Source: Bettongia penicillata ogilbyi (Eukaryota; Chordata; Mammalia; Diprotodontia; Potoroidae). From it: 64,000 nt of DNA. Of the stretch, positions 1-10,917 are shown piece by piece. Both the position numbers and the translations under genes were made by a program. Location of the stretch: positions 8,210,144 through 8,274,143 of the forward strand of contig JAJHZJ010000496.1 of the NCBI GenBank assembly GCA_023548195.1, given 5' to 3'. The notes beneath the pieces are model-generated. The model was not told the origin of the DNA. It ran no database searches and worked only from the letters and a program-made list of their open reading frames with translations. Position 1 is the stretch's first letter, and every line of letters begins with the position of its first letter.

Positions 1-95
1 ACAGATGAGGAAACTGAGGTTTAGAAAGATTAAATGAATTACCCACATTCACACAGTTAGTATTTTGTTCAAAATAAACCAGTAGGATTGGTTTC
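1..95 (-). repeat. MIR/CORE-SINE fragment
   Basis: Antisense CORE-SINE body: gatgaggaaactgaggttt followed by a degenerate cacacagttagt box. It is cut by the window edge. The family is clear; the subfamily is not. Confidence 0.75.
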
Positions 96-404
96 CGATT
101 TAAGATGAGATCAAAGAAAGATGCAAGCCATTGGGGGTTGGGGGGTGGGAATCAAGGAGCATAGTCCTCGAAACAGAAGCACCCTCTCTTTTAATGGCTG
201 TTTTTTATTCTTCCCCAGAACTTGCTAAATCTAGTATTGAATACCTTGAAAGGTAATATTTACTTTTCCCAGTGGCCAAGTAGAATGATGTCATAACCTA
301 AAGCTGATAAATTATTTGAGGCATTGCAGCAAATTACAAAAAACCATGAAGACATAAAATACTAAACAGTGAATTTAGAGATGTCCAAAAGTTAAATGAT
401 CTGT
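96..404. other. no feature recognised
   Basis: AT-rich, with no long reading frame and no repeat that I recognise. Confidence 0.5.
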
Positions 405-645
405 GGGAAGGGTTAGAGCGCTGGAATTAGAGCAAGAAAGACCAGGTTTCAAATCCTCCTTTCAACACTTACTGGCTCATAACCCTGGACAGTTTGCTTA
501 GCCTGAGTCTCAACTTCCTCATCCATAAAATGAGGACAATAATATTACTTCTCATAGATGCATGGAGAGAACCAAATGGAATAATGTATGTAAAGTCTTT
601 TGTAAACTCTCAAGAGCTCTATAAATGACATTTATGGTTGTTCCC
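405..645 (+). repeat. MIR (Ther-type) SINE, nearly complete
   Basis: Sense order of MIR: tRNA-like head (gttagagcgctggaattaga), caaatcctcc box, CORE region (cttcctcatccataaaatga), then the aatgtatgtaaagtc and ctctataaatgaca tail. Many point changes mark it as old. Confidence 0.8.
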
Positions 646-785
646 CCTCACTAGCCGTCTTTAAACAAAGACTTGAGATGGAACTTAAGGCTCTGTACTT
701 AATAGAAGGATTTTTGTTCATGAATAGGTTGGACTAGATGATCTCTGATGTCTTTTTTCCATGATTCTCTGATTCTCTTCTAGTA
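646..785 (+). repeat. L3/CR1 LINE 3' end
   Basis: Ends with ggttggactagatgatctct and a short attctctgattctc repeat. This is the typical 3' terminus of CR1-clade LINEs, which end in short ATTCTATG-like repeats. Confidence 0.65.
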
Positions 786-1334
786 TGACAATCTAAATTT
801 AAGATCTCTTTTAAAGGTACTGTCTCTTCCCATGATTGCCTATAGAATCTCCACTATTCAAATCTCTTATGCAATATTCCTGTAGTCATAACACTGAGGT
901 AGCCTTACAGCTCTCCCCCAGTCTATCTCTTCAGTTTTTTAAAATCTTCTTACCAAGAATACACAATGAACCAAAATGTATTTTATAGTAACACTTACAA
1001 ATGAATATTGGGAATATAATAAAATGTAATTCATTCAAACTTGAAAAGAGAATTATTAAGTCATTAATTTTCCCTTCTTCCCATGAATTTTTCTATTCAT
1101 TAGGCTTTCCAGGCACCATTTTCTGCCCATTTGCACTTTGCATTGAAATCGTGTTATCTTTAATTGGTTGTTTGTAGCAAGAGGTTTTGTGATGGGATAA
1201 AGTGATCTTGTGGTCTGGCAGCTGAATTTATACATGCAAGAGAATGTCTAGAACCAACCAAAAGATTTAGTGCCTCCCACAGTTCTGGTCTGTTGGCAGC
1301 TAATTAGAAAGCACAGGAGCCGAGGGCAAAGGAG
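786..1334. other. no feature recognised
   Basis: AT-rich sequence without a credible gene or repeat. Confidence 0.5.
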
Positions 1335-1640
1335 GAGAAAAAAATCTGAGTCTATCTGGTCTAACTCATACTCCAGTAAAGGTCCTGCTAAAACGTTCCT
1401 CAGCAAAGGGTCATCCAGACTTTCTCTGAAGACTTGTAGAAAGGGGGCCTCACCACCTAGTCAGGAGGAAATTTTTCTAACGTTGAGTCTAATTCGTCCT
1501 TTTACAATTTCCTAGTTCTTCTAGGAAAGTAGAAGATATCTGCCCCTCTTTAACACAAAAAGCCTTTAGATACATGAAGAAGGTCATCATACCCTAACCA
1601 ATTCTTAAATCATTTTGTTTTAATGTGTCAAATATTTACT
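1335..1640 (-). repeat. L3/CR1 LINE fragment (antisense)
   Basis: Contains gggtcatccagactttctct, ggggcctcaccacctagtc and a degenerate copy of the following L3 C-terminal/3' region, read from the opposite strand. The same stretch recurs at 51.4-52.2 kb in this window. Confidence 0.6.
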
Positions 1641-1782
1641 AGGGGGCAAAATACGTAGTTTCTGAATAGTCACTGTTCATCTGATTTACTCACTATTCCA
1701 TCTGACTTAATGTGTCTAGGACAGTTTATATATGAGCATAGCTTAACAGTAGCTAGAAATCCCCAAATCATCATTTCACTAT

Positions 1783-1959
<177 letters not shown>

Positions 1960-2279
1960 TATACAACAGGTTAGTTCAGAATAAAGAATGGGCAAGTATT
2001 GAATGTCTTGATGGAAAAGTTTTGGGCATCAAAAAGTTTCCAGAACTGCTGACAGAGCAAATCAGTCATTCCCCTCAGCTGAATTACTCAAAGAAGGATA
2101 GGTAGGTCACCTCTGCCAGCTTTCTGACTATCTGGACAAGGGCAATCTCTCAATCCCTTGCCTAAGGCTTTTCCCTTTTGCATTCTCAATGACTCATGAT
2201 TAATGTTATCAGTTGATTATCATCACCAGATAAACTTAGAGTCACAAAATTTAAGAAACAGAATTAATTTTAAAGGATC
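1960..2279. other. no feature recognised
   Basis: Unique-looking sequence without a gene. Confidence 0.5.
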
Positions 2280-2400
2280 CCTAGGACAGAAATAGAGCTA
2301 GAAGGAACTTTAACATCATCTTGTTTTAAAACTTCTTTTTACAAATGAGGAAATGGAGTCTCTGAAAGGACTCTATATAACTAGTAAAAAGCAGAGGCAA
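2280..2400 (-). repeat. MIR-like fragment
   Basis: Pattern of gaaggaactttaacatcatc, then ttttacaaatgaggaaatgg, as in antisense MIR/MIR3-type repeats. Strongly diverged. Confidence 0.5.
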
Positions 2401-2499
2401 TTAATTATACTCTAAGGACTAATGAGTCAGTTTGTAGAAATATCTGGAAATATCAATAAGCAACTAGTACATGCATTTGGCATGGTTATGTTTAGTCAA

Positions 2500-2697
2500 T
2501 CTTCTTCTTTTGGTTTTGTTTTATAATTTCTTAATTTCTCATAAAATCATGAACTTCTATCTGATCTATTCTAATTTTTAAAGAACTGTTTTCTTCAGGG
2601 AGCCTTTGGATCTTCTTTTCCAATTGGCCAATTCTGCTTTTTAAGGCATTTTCCCCATTGACTTTTTTGAACCTCTTTTGCCATTTTTTTTATTTTT
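2500..2697 (-). mobile_element. L1 ORF1 fragment (copy D)
   Basis: On the minus strand this encodes the ORF1 coiled-coil segment also seen in the three larger L1 copies nearby (ggcaaaagaggttcaaaaa, then the EENSSLKIR-like part). In the 22 bases at 2608-2629 it keeps one base more than copies A, B and C, so its frame stays open through that point. It abuts the 3' tail of copy A and is cut off there. Confidence 0.7.
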
Positions 2698-3544
2698 TCC
2701 CTAATTTTATTTTTTTAATATAAATTTATTTATTTAACTTTTTAAATTCATTTTCACAAAATTTTGGATTCCAAATTTTCTCCCCATTTATCCCCTCCCC
2801 CCACACCAATACACCGAGCATTCTAACTTTTTCTATCACCAATCTACCCTCTCTTCTAGCATCCCTCCCTTCTCTTGTCCCCATCTTCTCTTTGGTCCTA
2901 TACAGCCTGATGACTTTCTATTCCCCATTAACTGTATTTCTTATTTTCTAGTAGCAACAACAATACTCAACAGTTGTTCCTAAAACTTTGAGTTCCAAAT
3001 TCTCCCCATCCCTCCTTCCCCACCCATTCCCTTTGGGAAGGCAGGCAATTCAATATAGGCCATATCTGTGTAGTTTTGCAAATGACTTCGATAACAGTCA
3101 TGTTGTGTAAGACTAACTGTATATCCCTCCATCCTATGCTGCCCCCCATTGTTTCTATTCTGTCTTTTGATCCTGTCCCTCCCCAAGAGTGTTGACTTCA
3201 AATTGCTCCCTTCTCCCATTGCCTTCCCTTCCATCATCCCTCCCTCCCTGCTTATCTCCTTCTCCCCCACTTTCCTGTACTGTAAGATAGGTTTTCATAC
3301 CAAAATGAGTGTGCATTTTACTCCTTCCTTTAGTCAAATGTGATGAGGGTAAACTTCTTGTTTTTTTTTCTCAGCTCTCCTCTTTTTCCCTCCACTAAAA
3401 AGTCTCTTGCTTGCCTCTTGAATGAGAGATAATTTATCCCATTCCATTTCACCCTCTCTCCTCCCACTACATTTCTCTCTCACCATTTACCTTAATTTCT
3501 TTTAAGATATGGTCCCATCCTATTCAATTCATCCTGTGCTCTCT

Positions 3545-3642
3545 GTCTCTGTATGTGCGTGCATGTGTGTATGTGTGTGTGTGCGTGCGTGCATGTAGGT
3601 GTGTGTGTGTGCATGTGTGTGTGTGTACATCTGTGTATGGTC
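3545..3642. repeat. (TG)n microsatellite in L1 3'UTR
   Basis: Interrupted TG/TGCG repeat just downstream of ORF1 in copy A. Copy B has the matching CA/TG tract at 16573-16640, so it was present in their common ancestor. Confidence 0.9.
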
Positions 3643-3773
3643 CCACCAACTACCCAGATATTGAAACTTTTTAAGAGTTACAAATATTGTCTTTCCATGT
3701 AGGAATGTAAACAGTTCACCTTTGGTAAGTCCCTTACGACTTCTCTTTGCTGTTTACTTTTTCATGCTTCTTC

Positions 3774-4867
3774 TCATTCTTGTGTTTGAAAGTCACATTT
3801 TCTTTTCAGCTCTGGTCTTTTAATCAAGAATGCGTCCTCTGTTTCACTGAAAGACCATATTTTCCCCAGAAGTATTATACTCAGTTTTGCTGGGTAGGTG
3901 ATTTTTGGTTTGAGTCCTAATTCCTTTGACTTCTGGAATATCCTATTCCATGTCCTTCGATCCCTTAATGTAGAAGCTGCTAGATCTTGAGTTATCCTGA
4001 TTTTATTTCCACAATACTGGAATTGTTTCTTTCTAGCTGTTTGCAATATTTTCTCCTTGACCTGGGAATTCTGGAATTTGGCCACAATGTTCCTAGGAGT
4101 TTCTCTTTTTGGATCTCTTTCAGGCGGTGATCGATGGATTCCTTTAATACTTATTTTGCCCTCTGGTTCTAGAATATCAGGGTGGTTTTCCTTGATAATT
4201 TCATGAAAGATGATGTCTAGACTCTTTTTTTCATCATGTCTTTCAGGTAGTCCCATAATTTTTAAATTGTCTCTCCTGGATCTATTTTCCAGGTTAGTTG
4301 TTTTTCCAATGAGATATTTCAGATTCTCTTCCATTTTTTCATTATTTTGGTTTTGTTTTACGATTTCTTGGTTTCTCAGAAAGTCATTAGACTCCATCTG
4401 TTCCATTCTAATCTTGACAGAACTATTTTCTTCAGTGAGCTTTTCAACCTCTTTTTCATTTGGCTAATTCTGCTTTTGAAAGCATTCTTCTCCTCATTGG
4501 CTTTTTGAACCTCTTTTGCCAATTGAGTGAGCCTATTTTTCAAGGTGTTATTTTCTTCAGCATTTTTTGGGGTCTCCTTTAGCAAGGTATTGACCCATTT
4601 TTCATGCATTTCTTGCATCTCTCTCATTTCTCTTCCCAGTTTTTCCTCCACCTGTCTAACTTGATTTTCACAATCCTTTTTGAACTCTTCCATGGCCTGA
4701 GCCCACTGGATATCTATTTTGGGTGTTTGGGATATAGAGGCCTTAACGTCTATGTCTTTCCTGATGGTAAGCATTGTTCTTCTTCATCAGAAAGGAAAGG
4801 GGGAAACATCTGTTCACCAAGAAAGTAACCTTCTATGGTCTTATTTTTTTTTCCCTTTTCTGAGCAC
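3774..4867 (-). pseudogene. L1 ORF1 (broken), copy A
   Basis: L1 ORF1p is the RNA-binding chaperone of the retrotransposon particle: a coiled-coil trimer followed by an RRM and a C-terminal domain. Here the start codon position holds GTG (4867-4865). Frame changes occur between about 4775 and 4800, and again at 4447-4463. The C-terminal 210 codons (4406-3774) are intact and contain RRDNLKIMGLPE (start of RRM), PRNIVAKFQNSQ, and the ITYPAKLS and KRPELKRK blocks of the C-terminal domain. The coiled coil (QVRQVEEKLGREMREMQ to NRLTQLAKEV) lies in the other frame at 4774-4376. ORF2 is absent downstream. The product cannot be translated whole without recoding. Confidence 0.85.
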
Positions 4868-5520
4868 TTTCCCAGCCAGTTACTTGACTTTTGAGATTCC
4901 TCTCCACCCCGTCTCACCAGTGCTTGAGGTCTGAGATTCAAATGCTGCTCCCCAGCTTCAGGGATTTCAGCAGGGGGAGGGGCTTCTATTCAGTGAGAGA
5001 TTAGGTACTTCTGCTCAGGTGGGGGCAGGGCCGCCTCCCAGGCTCAGTTCCCTCAGGGGGTTTATGTGGAGATCTTCAGTAATGGCCCTGAGCTCCCGCC
5101 TCCTCCAGGAGTCCCTGTCCGCCACCTCCCCCACCACTTCCTCCCGAGGGGGCCTGAGTTATGGAGACACCCCGCTCTCCTCTTGGCCAGCCCAGAAGGC
5201 TCTCTCACTGACCTGTAGTGCCTGTGGGTGGAGGGACCCTCGTGGCCACCAGAGATTCTGTCCCTGAAGGCTACTTGGATCTGCTCCTCTGGGGCCGCGC
5301 AACCAGGGCAGGGGCTCTGCTCCACATCCGGTGCCTGATGGACCTTTGGGGTTGGTTTTTCAGAGCTCTCTGGAACAGAAATCTCCTCCACTCTGATGCT
5401 GTGTGGCTTCCACTGCTCCAGACCCTGTTGGGAGTTCTTTCCATAGGTAATTTATGGGCTGTGGGTTCGGAGCTCACATATGTGAGTCTTTCTACTCTGC
5501 CATCTTGGCTCCTCCCCCTC
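4868..5520 (-). promoter_or_regulatory. L1 5'UTR / internal promoter, copy A
   Basis: GC-rich 5'UTR of 653 bp compared with the AT-rich surroundings. The minus strand carries CAAGATGGC at 5507-5499, about 14 bases from the element's 5' end. This is a YY1-type motif at nearly the same offset as the YY1 site of human L1. Promoter activity is inferred from family knowledge only. Confidence 0.65.
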
Positions 5521-5597
5521 AATGGGGAGAAAATTTGGAACTCAAAATTTTGTGGAAATGAATGTTGAAAACAAATAAATAAATAAACATTTAAAAA
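5521..5597 (+). mobile_element. L1 3' tail fragment (copy E)
   Basis: gagaaaatttggaactcaaa followed by a variant of the last 3'UTR bases and (AAAT)n. It is only the final ~75 bp of the L1 3'UTR and stands directly between the 5' ends of copies A and C. Confidence 0.75.
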
Positions 5598-7333
5598 AAT
5601 AGACTAACCCAAATTTCAAAAGAGATCCAAAAATCCACTGAGGAAAAGAAGGCCCTAAGAAGCAGAATTGCCAGATGGAAAAGAAGATCCAAAAGCTCAG
5701 TGAATAAAAGAATTCATTAAAAATTAGAATGGAGCAGATGGAAGCTAATGACTTTACTAAAAATCAAGAAACTATAAAACAAAATCAAAGGAATGAAAAA
5801 ATAGACAATGTGAAATGTTTCACTGAAAAAAACAACTGACCTGGAAAATAGACCCAGAAGAGACAATTTAAAAATTATGGGGCTACCTGAAAGCCATGAT
5901 GAAGAAAAGAGCTTAGATATCATCTTTCTTGAAATTATCAAGTAAAAGTGCCCTGATAGTCTAGAACCAGAAGGTAAAATAAATATTGAAAGAATCCACT
6001 GATCACCTCCTGAAAGAGATTCAGAAAGCACAAGTCCTAAGAATAATGTAGCCAGATTCCATAGTTCCCAAGTCAAAGAGAAAATATTGCAAGCTGCCAG
6101 AAAGAAGCAATTTGAGTATTGTGGAAATACAATCAGGATAACACAATATCTAGCAGCTTCTAGGGATTAAGGGATCATAGGACTTGGAATATGATATTCC
6201 AGAAGTCAAGGGAGCTAGGATTAGAACTCAGAATCACCTACCCAAAAAGCTGAGTATTATACTTCAGGGTCATTCAGTGAAATAGAGGACTTTCAAGTAT
6301 TCTTGATGAAAAGACCAGAACTGAATAGAAAATCTGACTTTCGAACACAAGAATCAAGAGAAGCATGAAAAGGTAAACAGGAAAGAGAAATCATAAGGGA
6401 GTTACTAAAGTTGAACTGTTTACATTCCTACATGGAAAGATAATATTTGTAACTCTTGAAACTTTTCTCAGTATTTGGGTAGTTGGAGGGATTATATGCA
6501 TATAGACAGAGGGCACAGGGTGAGTTGAATAGGAAGGGATGATAAGTAAAAAAATAATTAAGGTATGAGAGAGGAATATAATGGGGGGAGAAAGGGAGAA
6601 ATGGAATGAGGAAAATTATCTCTCATAAACAAAACAAAAGAAAGCTTTTCAATGGAGGGGTAAAGGGGGGAAGTGAGAGGGAAAAAATGAAGTTTACTCT
6701 CCTCACATTTGACTTAAGGAGGAAATGGCATGTACACTCAATTTGGTATGAAAATCTTTCTTACGCTACAGGAAAGCAGGGAAGAAGGGAATAAGTGGGA
6801 TGTGGGGGGGATGATTGAAGGGAGGGCAAATGGGAGGGGGGAGTAATTAGAAGTAAACACTTTTGGAGAGGGACAAGGTCAAAAGAGAGAATAGAATAAA
6901 TGGGGGCAGGATAGGATGCAGGGAAATAGAGTTAGTCTTTCACAACATGGCTTCTATGGAAGTCTTTTGCATAATTACACATATATAACCTATATTAAAT
7001 TGCTTGCCTTCTCAGGGATGATGGGTGGGGTGGGAGGAAGGGAGAGAAGTTGTAACACAAAGTTTTAAAAATGTATACTAAAAATTATTTTTACATGCAA
7101 CTGGGAAATAAGAAATATGGGTAATGGGGTGTAGAAATCTATCATGCCCTACAAGAAAATAGAAGAGATGGGCATAAGGAAAGGGAGGGGTGTGACAGAA
7201 GGGAGGTTAGATTGATGGAAGGGGTAATCAGAATGCAGGATATCTTGGGATGGGGGAGGGGAGAGATGGGGACAAAATTTGGAACTCAAAGTCTTGTGGA
7301 AGCTAAAAATAAATAAAGAAAATTTAAAAAAGA
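5598..7333 (+). mobile_element. ORF2-less L1, 5'-truncated (copy C)
   Basis: Starts inside the ORF1 coiled coil and runs through the RRM and C-terminal domain to about 6356. It then passes straight into the 3'UTR (tttacattcctacatggaaa at about 6420, then purine-rich sequence) and ends in aataaataaagaaaatttaa. ORF2 is missing at the same ORF1/3'UTR junction as copies A and B. It is more diverged than A or B and so probably older. Confidence 0.8.
5600..6356 (+). pseudogene. L1 ORF1 remnant, copy C
   Basis: Homologous to codons ~100 to the end of the ORF1 in copy B. It has several stops and frame changes (for example tgaataaaagaattc at about 5700 and gaaattatcaagtaaaag near 5945), and the normal stop is lost (gaatcaaga). 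The RRM start (agaagagacaatttaaaaat near 5855) is still recognisable. Confidence 0.75.
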
Positions 7334-7398
7334 AAATCTGGAACTCAAAACCTTATGTAATTGAATGTTGAAAAGTAAAAATTAATTAATCAATTATA
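7334..7398 (+). mobile_element. L1 3' tail fragment (copy F)
   Basis: A second copy of the L1 3' end (gaaaatctggaactcaaaac, gaatgttgaaaag, then AT-rich tail) directly after the tail of copy C. Confidence 0.65.
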
Positions 7399-7470
7399 AA
7401 AACATTATTCTGAGAAAGAGTCCATAGGTTTGAACAGAGTCAAAAAATTAAGAACCCATACCTTTGTTGA
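7399..7470 (+). mobile_element. hAT-like MITE remnant
   Basis: ttctgagaaagagtccatag and aattaagaacccat match the right end of the more complete hAT-like element at 50.14-50.36 kb. Confidence 0.5.
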
Positions 7471-7484
7471 CTATAAGGCAGTTA

Positions 7485-7720
7485 TAAGAAATAGTAGATA
7501 GATTAGGAGTCTGATTCGGAGTCAGAAAGACCTGGATTTCAACTTCCCTGTGATCCTCACTAGCTAAGTAATGACAGTAAGTTAATTCACATGCCTCAGG
7601 CTAGGTTTCCTCTTGTAGAGGAAAAGGCATAAAGAATAGCACCTATCTTACAGAGTTATTGTCAGGATCAAAAGAGATCTGGTATTGAAGGTGCTATATA
7701 CATACTAGTCAAAAGTTCAC
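7485..7720 (+). repeat. MIR (Ther-type) SINE
   Basis: Sense MIR: head with attcggagtcagaaagacct, a degenerate CORE, and tail agttattgtcaggatcaaaa with ggtgctatatacat. Confidence 0.7.
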
Positions 7721-7734
7721 TTACCTTTACTTTC

Positions 7735-8490
7735 TAGGGATGTCCACCTAGATGATGAGACTGACACATACATTGCCAGACCTAGTTCAGTGTTTGGGAG
7801 GCACCAAAGAAAAGTATGGGAGAGAAGAAACACTAGACTGAATACCAAACTAAAGGTCTAAAGAACCCTGATGCTGATCTCATTGTTTGCTGCCTATGAA
7901 ACCTGGACAGTATACAAAGACCACACCAGAAAACTGAATTGCTTCCATTTGAATTGTCTTGGGAAGATTCTGAAGACCACCTGGTGAGATAAGGTATCAG
8001 AGACAGAGGTCCTTTCTTGAACTAAACTGTCAATCATTCAAACTCTATCGTAATCCAATGGCTGACCACATTGTTCAAATGGCAAAAGTACATTTGCCTA
8101 AAAGACTATTTTACAAAGAACTCAGACAAGGCAAACGTTCACATGGAGGTTGGAAGAAGTGATACAGGATTAGGATTATTCTCAAGGTGTCTCTGAAGAA
8201 CTTTGGTTTTAATTATGAGACATGGGAAACACTGGCACAGGACCACCTAGCATGGTATGCCTCCATCAAGGAAGGTTCTATGCTCTATGAGCAAAGCAGA
8301 AATGCATTAACTCAAAGGAAATGTGAGATGCCCAAATTTAGAGACATGTTCATGTGGGCTATTTGTGCCCAAACTGTGGCAGAGTCCTCTAGGCTCATAT
8401 TGGTTCCATTAGCCACAGCTGGACACACTACACCTTGATCCCAACATACTAAGGTCATTTGGGCCCTCTCAGAATGAAGGATAGCAACCA
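7735..8490 (+). mobile_element. RTE (BovB-like) LINE 3' part
   Basis: Covers the region downstream of the reverse transcriptase, parallel to 22.28-23.0 kb of this window: ctgatctcattgtttgctgc, aaacctggacagtatac, aactgaattgcttccatttg, and the ending actacaccttgatcccaac / ctcagaatgaaggatagcaa. The 83-codon open stretch at 8187-8438 is the surviving C-terminal piece (NYETWETLAQDHLAWYASIK, later CAQTVAESSRL). All catalytic regions are absent. Confidence 0.8.
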
Positions 8491-8494
8491 TGCA

Positions 8495-8595
8495 AGTGCT
8501 TTGAGGGCAAGCTTTTTTTCATTTTTGCCTTTTTTCTTAGTACCTTGGATATAGTGGGTGCTCAATAAGAGCTTACTGAACTTAATTGAAATGAA
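8495..8595 (+). repeat. L2 LINE 3' end
   Basis: ttgagggcaagc, then ttagtaccttggatatagtg and gtgctcaataagagcttact, the normal order of the L2 terminus. Confidence 0.7.
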
Positions 8596-8693
8596 TTTAC
8601 TTTTTCAAGGGAAATCACAAGGAACACAAACTAAAGGAAGTAGAATTTTATACCTCAACCCTGGGTGAATAAGATACTTCTGAGCAAAACAGG

Positions 8694-8900
8694 TTTCAGA
8701 AGACTCATCTTCCTGAGTTCAAATCTGGCCTCAGACACTTACTAACTGTAAGTCACTTAACTCTGCCCATTTTCCTCTTCTGTAAAATGAGCCAGAGAAG
8801 GAAATTGCAAACCATCCCACTATCTCTGCCAAGAAAACCCCAAATGGTGTCATGAAGGATCAGACTGCAAACAATTGAACAACAATAGCCAAAAGCAGGA
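8694..8900 (+). repeat. tRNA/CORE-type marsupial SINE
   Basis: gagttcaaatctggcctcag, cttctgtaaaatgagccaga, ccaagaaaaccccaaatgg, and ending attgaacaacaa. The 5' end is short. The same SINE type occurs at 50.8 and 62.4 kb. Confidence 0.8.
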
Positions 8901-9404
8901 ATGTGTCAATTATGTACAGTCATAATATAATCAGCAGAGGGCACCGCTTGGCAGCAGTGTCTATCCTTTCTCTCCTTAAGTCAAACTCCATGCCAAGAAA
9001 TGCAGATTTTTGTCCCTGGATAATTCACTAACTTCATTACTGAAGACATTCAGGTCTCCATTTTAAGAATGGATCTCCCACGATTTGGTTATTTCTCAGA
9101 CTTTTCCCTCTGATTTGAACTATTTTGGTGTTTTTTAGTGGACAGGCAAAGGAAAAATTGTCAGATATTTTTGCTACTTGTTAGCAACTTGTAATAAAAT
9201 GAGGTTCGGTTCAACTAAGGAGTTTAAAATGATAAGTAAAATTTGGATTTCATTTCTATGCTGCAATTGTCTCCCATTATCCTAGATAATAGAAAGCAAC
9301 TACTCTTCTCCCTGTGTCCGCATGATTAATTTTTAAGATCCCTTCCGAATTTTGCCTCATATTTGAGCCCTCCAATCTATAGGAGAGAGGTACACGAGGA
9401 TGTA
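8901..9404. other. no feature recognised
   Basis: No gene or repeat that I can support. Confidence 0.5.
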
Positions 9405-9510
9405 TGCTAGGTAAAGAATCTCAAAACCTGAGTTTGAATTTTGACTTTGTCACTTACTCCTTGTGTGGTCTTGGGCAATTCACTTGACTTCTTTTCAAAT
9501 TCTTCAGTCA
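9405..9510 (+). repeat. MIR fragment
   Basis: Contains cctgagtttgaattttgact and gtggtcttgggcaattcact, the head and box of a sense MIR. Confidence 0.65.
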
Positions 9511-9524
9511 ATATGGGTAGTACT

Positions 9525-9700
9525 GAACTTAGGATCATCTGAACTCAGTTCAAATCCTAGCTCCAACATTTGGAATCTATGTGAAACCAAAGAAATCCTA
9601 GCCCTCTCTGGACCTTGGTTTTATCATCTGTAAAATGGGAAGATTGAACTAAATGACCTCTCTGGTCCCTTTCAACTCTGAGTTTATGATTGTCCATCAT
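9525..9700 (+). repeat. MIR-type SINE with L3/CR1-like tail
   Basis: The MIR core (tttatcatctgtaaaatggg) passes directly into gattgaactaaatgacctct and ggtccctttcaactctgag. These are the last bases typical of L3/CR1. The same join is seen at 10.70 and 35.94 kb. Confidence 0.6.
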
Positions 9701-9884
9701 CACCTGACTTCCAATTCTTATACTACCAATCATTATTTATGTGATACAGCCAAACTATTTCACCCACTGGGCCTCTGCTTTCTCACAAACTGGATAACTT
9801 GTAACTTCCTTTCCAGTTCAAAATACTTTGATTTTACAAGCTGATAGGAGCATGTGACTCTACTAAAGAAGCCCAAAAAACTTC

Positions 9885-10000
9885 TTTTTGGTGAGGTAAT
9901 TGAGGTTAAGTGACTTGATCAGGGTCACACAGTTAGTAAGTGTCTGAAGTCAAACTCGAGGATGGGTGCTCTATCCATTACGCCACCTAGCTGTCACAGA
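9885..10000 (-). repeat. tRNA-derived marsupial SINE (antisense)
   Basis: gaggttaagtgacttgatca, cacacagttagtaagtgtct and ctctatccattacgccacct, ending tagctgtc. This is the head of the SINE read from the minus strand. Confidence 0.8.
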
Positions 10001-10554
10001 AAGCTTCTTGTAATAAAGGTCTATCATATTCTGATTAAGGACCAAGCTTTCAAGATAGAAGCAATCACGGGATAAAGATCTGGTAAACAAATATTGTGAA
10101 AACACTCCATATGTTCAATGAGCATTTTATAGGAAGCTCTCTACTTTCTTTCAAAAAAGCTCCTCTCCATCCCTGTTCTGGCCAGAATTATATTAGATGC
10201 TTAGGTTTACCTAGCCCCACTGACAGGTCCTTAGTCTATTGGATGCCTTGGCCTGCATCTGAAAGCATTCGTGACTCATGCACCCATCAGTTCAGCAACC
10301 CCAAGGCCTGAATTGAGTATTCAAAGCCTCTGTTCTCACATTCACCCAGCATTTGAACACGCACTATTGACTCCCCTATCTCGTGGAAGCAATTAACAGA
10401 GATTAACTGACTTTTCAAAGTTAAACTATGCAAAATGGCACATCTCAGAGACTGAGAGAGATCTCCATGGTTATATCGTTATTTGCAACCCAGATACTTT
10501 GATTTACTGGCTTTTCCCTCCCTGAGCTTTGGCACTGAAGTGCTGTTTCTCATC
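10001..10554. other. no feature recognised
   Basis: No recognisable repeat. The 71-codon frame at 10096-10311 has no family resemblance. Confidence 0.45.
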
Positions 10555-10745
10555 CTCCTAGATAATGACTTGGAGTCAGGTAGACATGAGTTTCAATTCT
10601 ACTTCTGATAATTACTGGTCATGTGACCATGGACAAATCACTTCATCTTTGTGAGTTTTAGCTTCTTCATCTGTAAAATGAAGGGATCAGACCAGATGAC
10701 CTCTAGGACCCAGGCTGGATCTAAATATATAGTTCTGTCAGTATA
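10555..10745 (+). repeat. MIR-type SINE with L3/CR1-like tail
   Basis: cttggagtcaggtagacatg, gtgaccatggacaaatcact and cttcatctgtaaaatgaag, then ggatcagaccagatgacctc. Confidence 0.65.
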
Positions 10746-10764
10746 TGACAAATGATTTCAAAGG

Positions 10765-10915
10765 TACCTTCCAGAGAAGCAGCACAGAAGAGGCCTCATA
10801 TCCTGTTCCTGACATTTACCCATGCTGTCAATCCTTTGCTTCCTCAGTTTTCTCATCTGTGAAATGTGTATAATAATAATCTATTTCTCTCAATGTTGCT
10901 AGCAAAATCATGATA
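10765..10915 (+). repeat. MIR fragment
   Basis: ctcagttttctcatctgtga followed by aataataatctatttctct and aaaatcatgataagg. Confidence 0.6.
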
Positions 10916-10917
10916 AG

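Larger units (their letters stand above)
2700..5520 (-). mobile_element. ORF2-less L1 (half-L1), copy A
   Basis: Reading the minus strand from 5520: 5'UTR beginning with the ccaagatggcagagtagaaa terminus, ORF1 (4867 to 3774), then directly the 3'UTR ending in an AAATAAATAAA-type tail near 2700. There is no ORF2 (about 3.8 kb in ordinary L1) between ORF1 and the 3'UTR. The junction matches copies B (14.5 kb) and C (5.6 kb). The 5' end appears complete and the 3' end keeps its tail, so the element is near full length at 2.8 kb. I could not find target-site duplications. Such ORF1-only elements are known as half-L1 (HAL1); this assignment is inference from structure. Confidence 0.85.

Noticed and set aside
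4447..4463. Certain programmed -1 frameshift in L1 ORF1
   Set aside because: The site (atgaaaaagagg) is not a perfect X XXY YYZ slippery heptamer in the read frame, and no downstream structure was identified. Kept only as an alternative in the findings.
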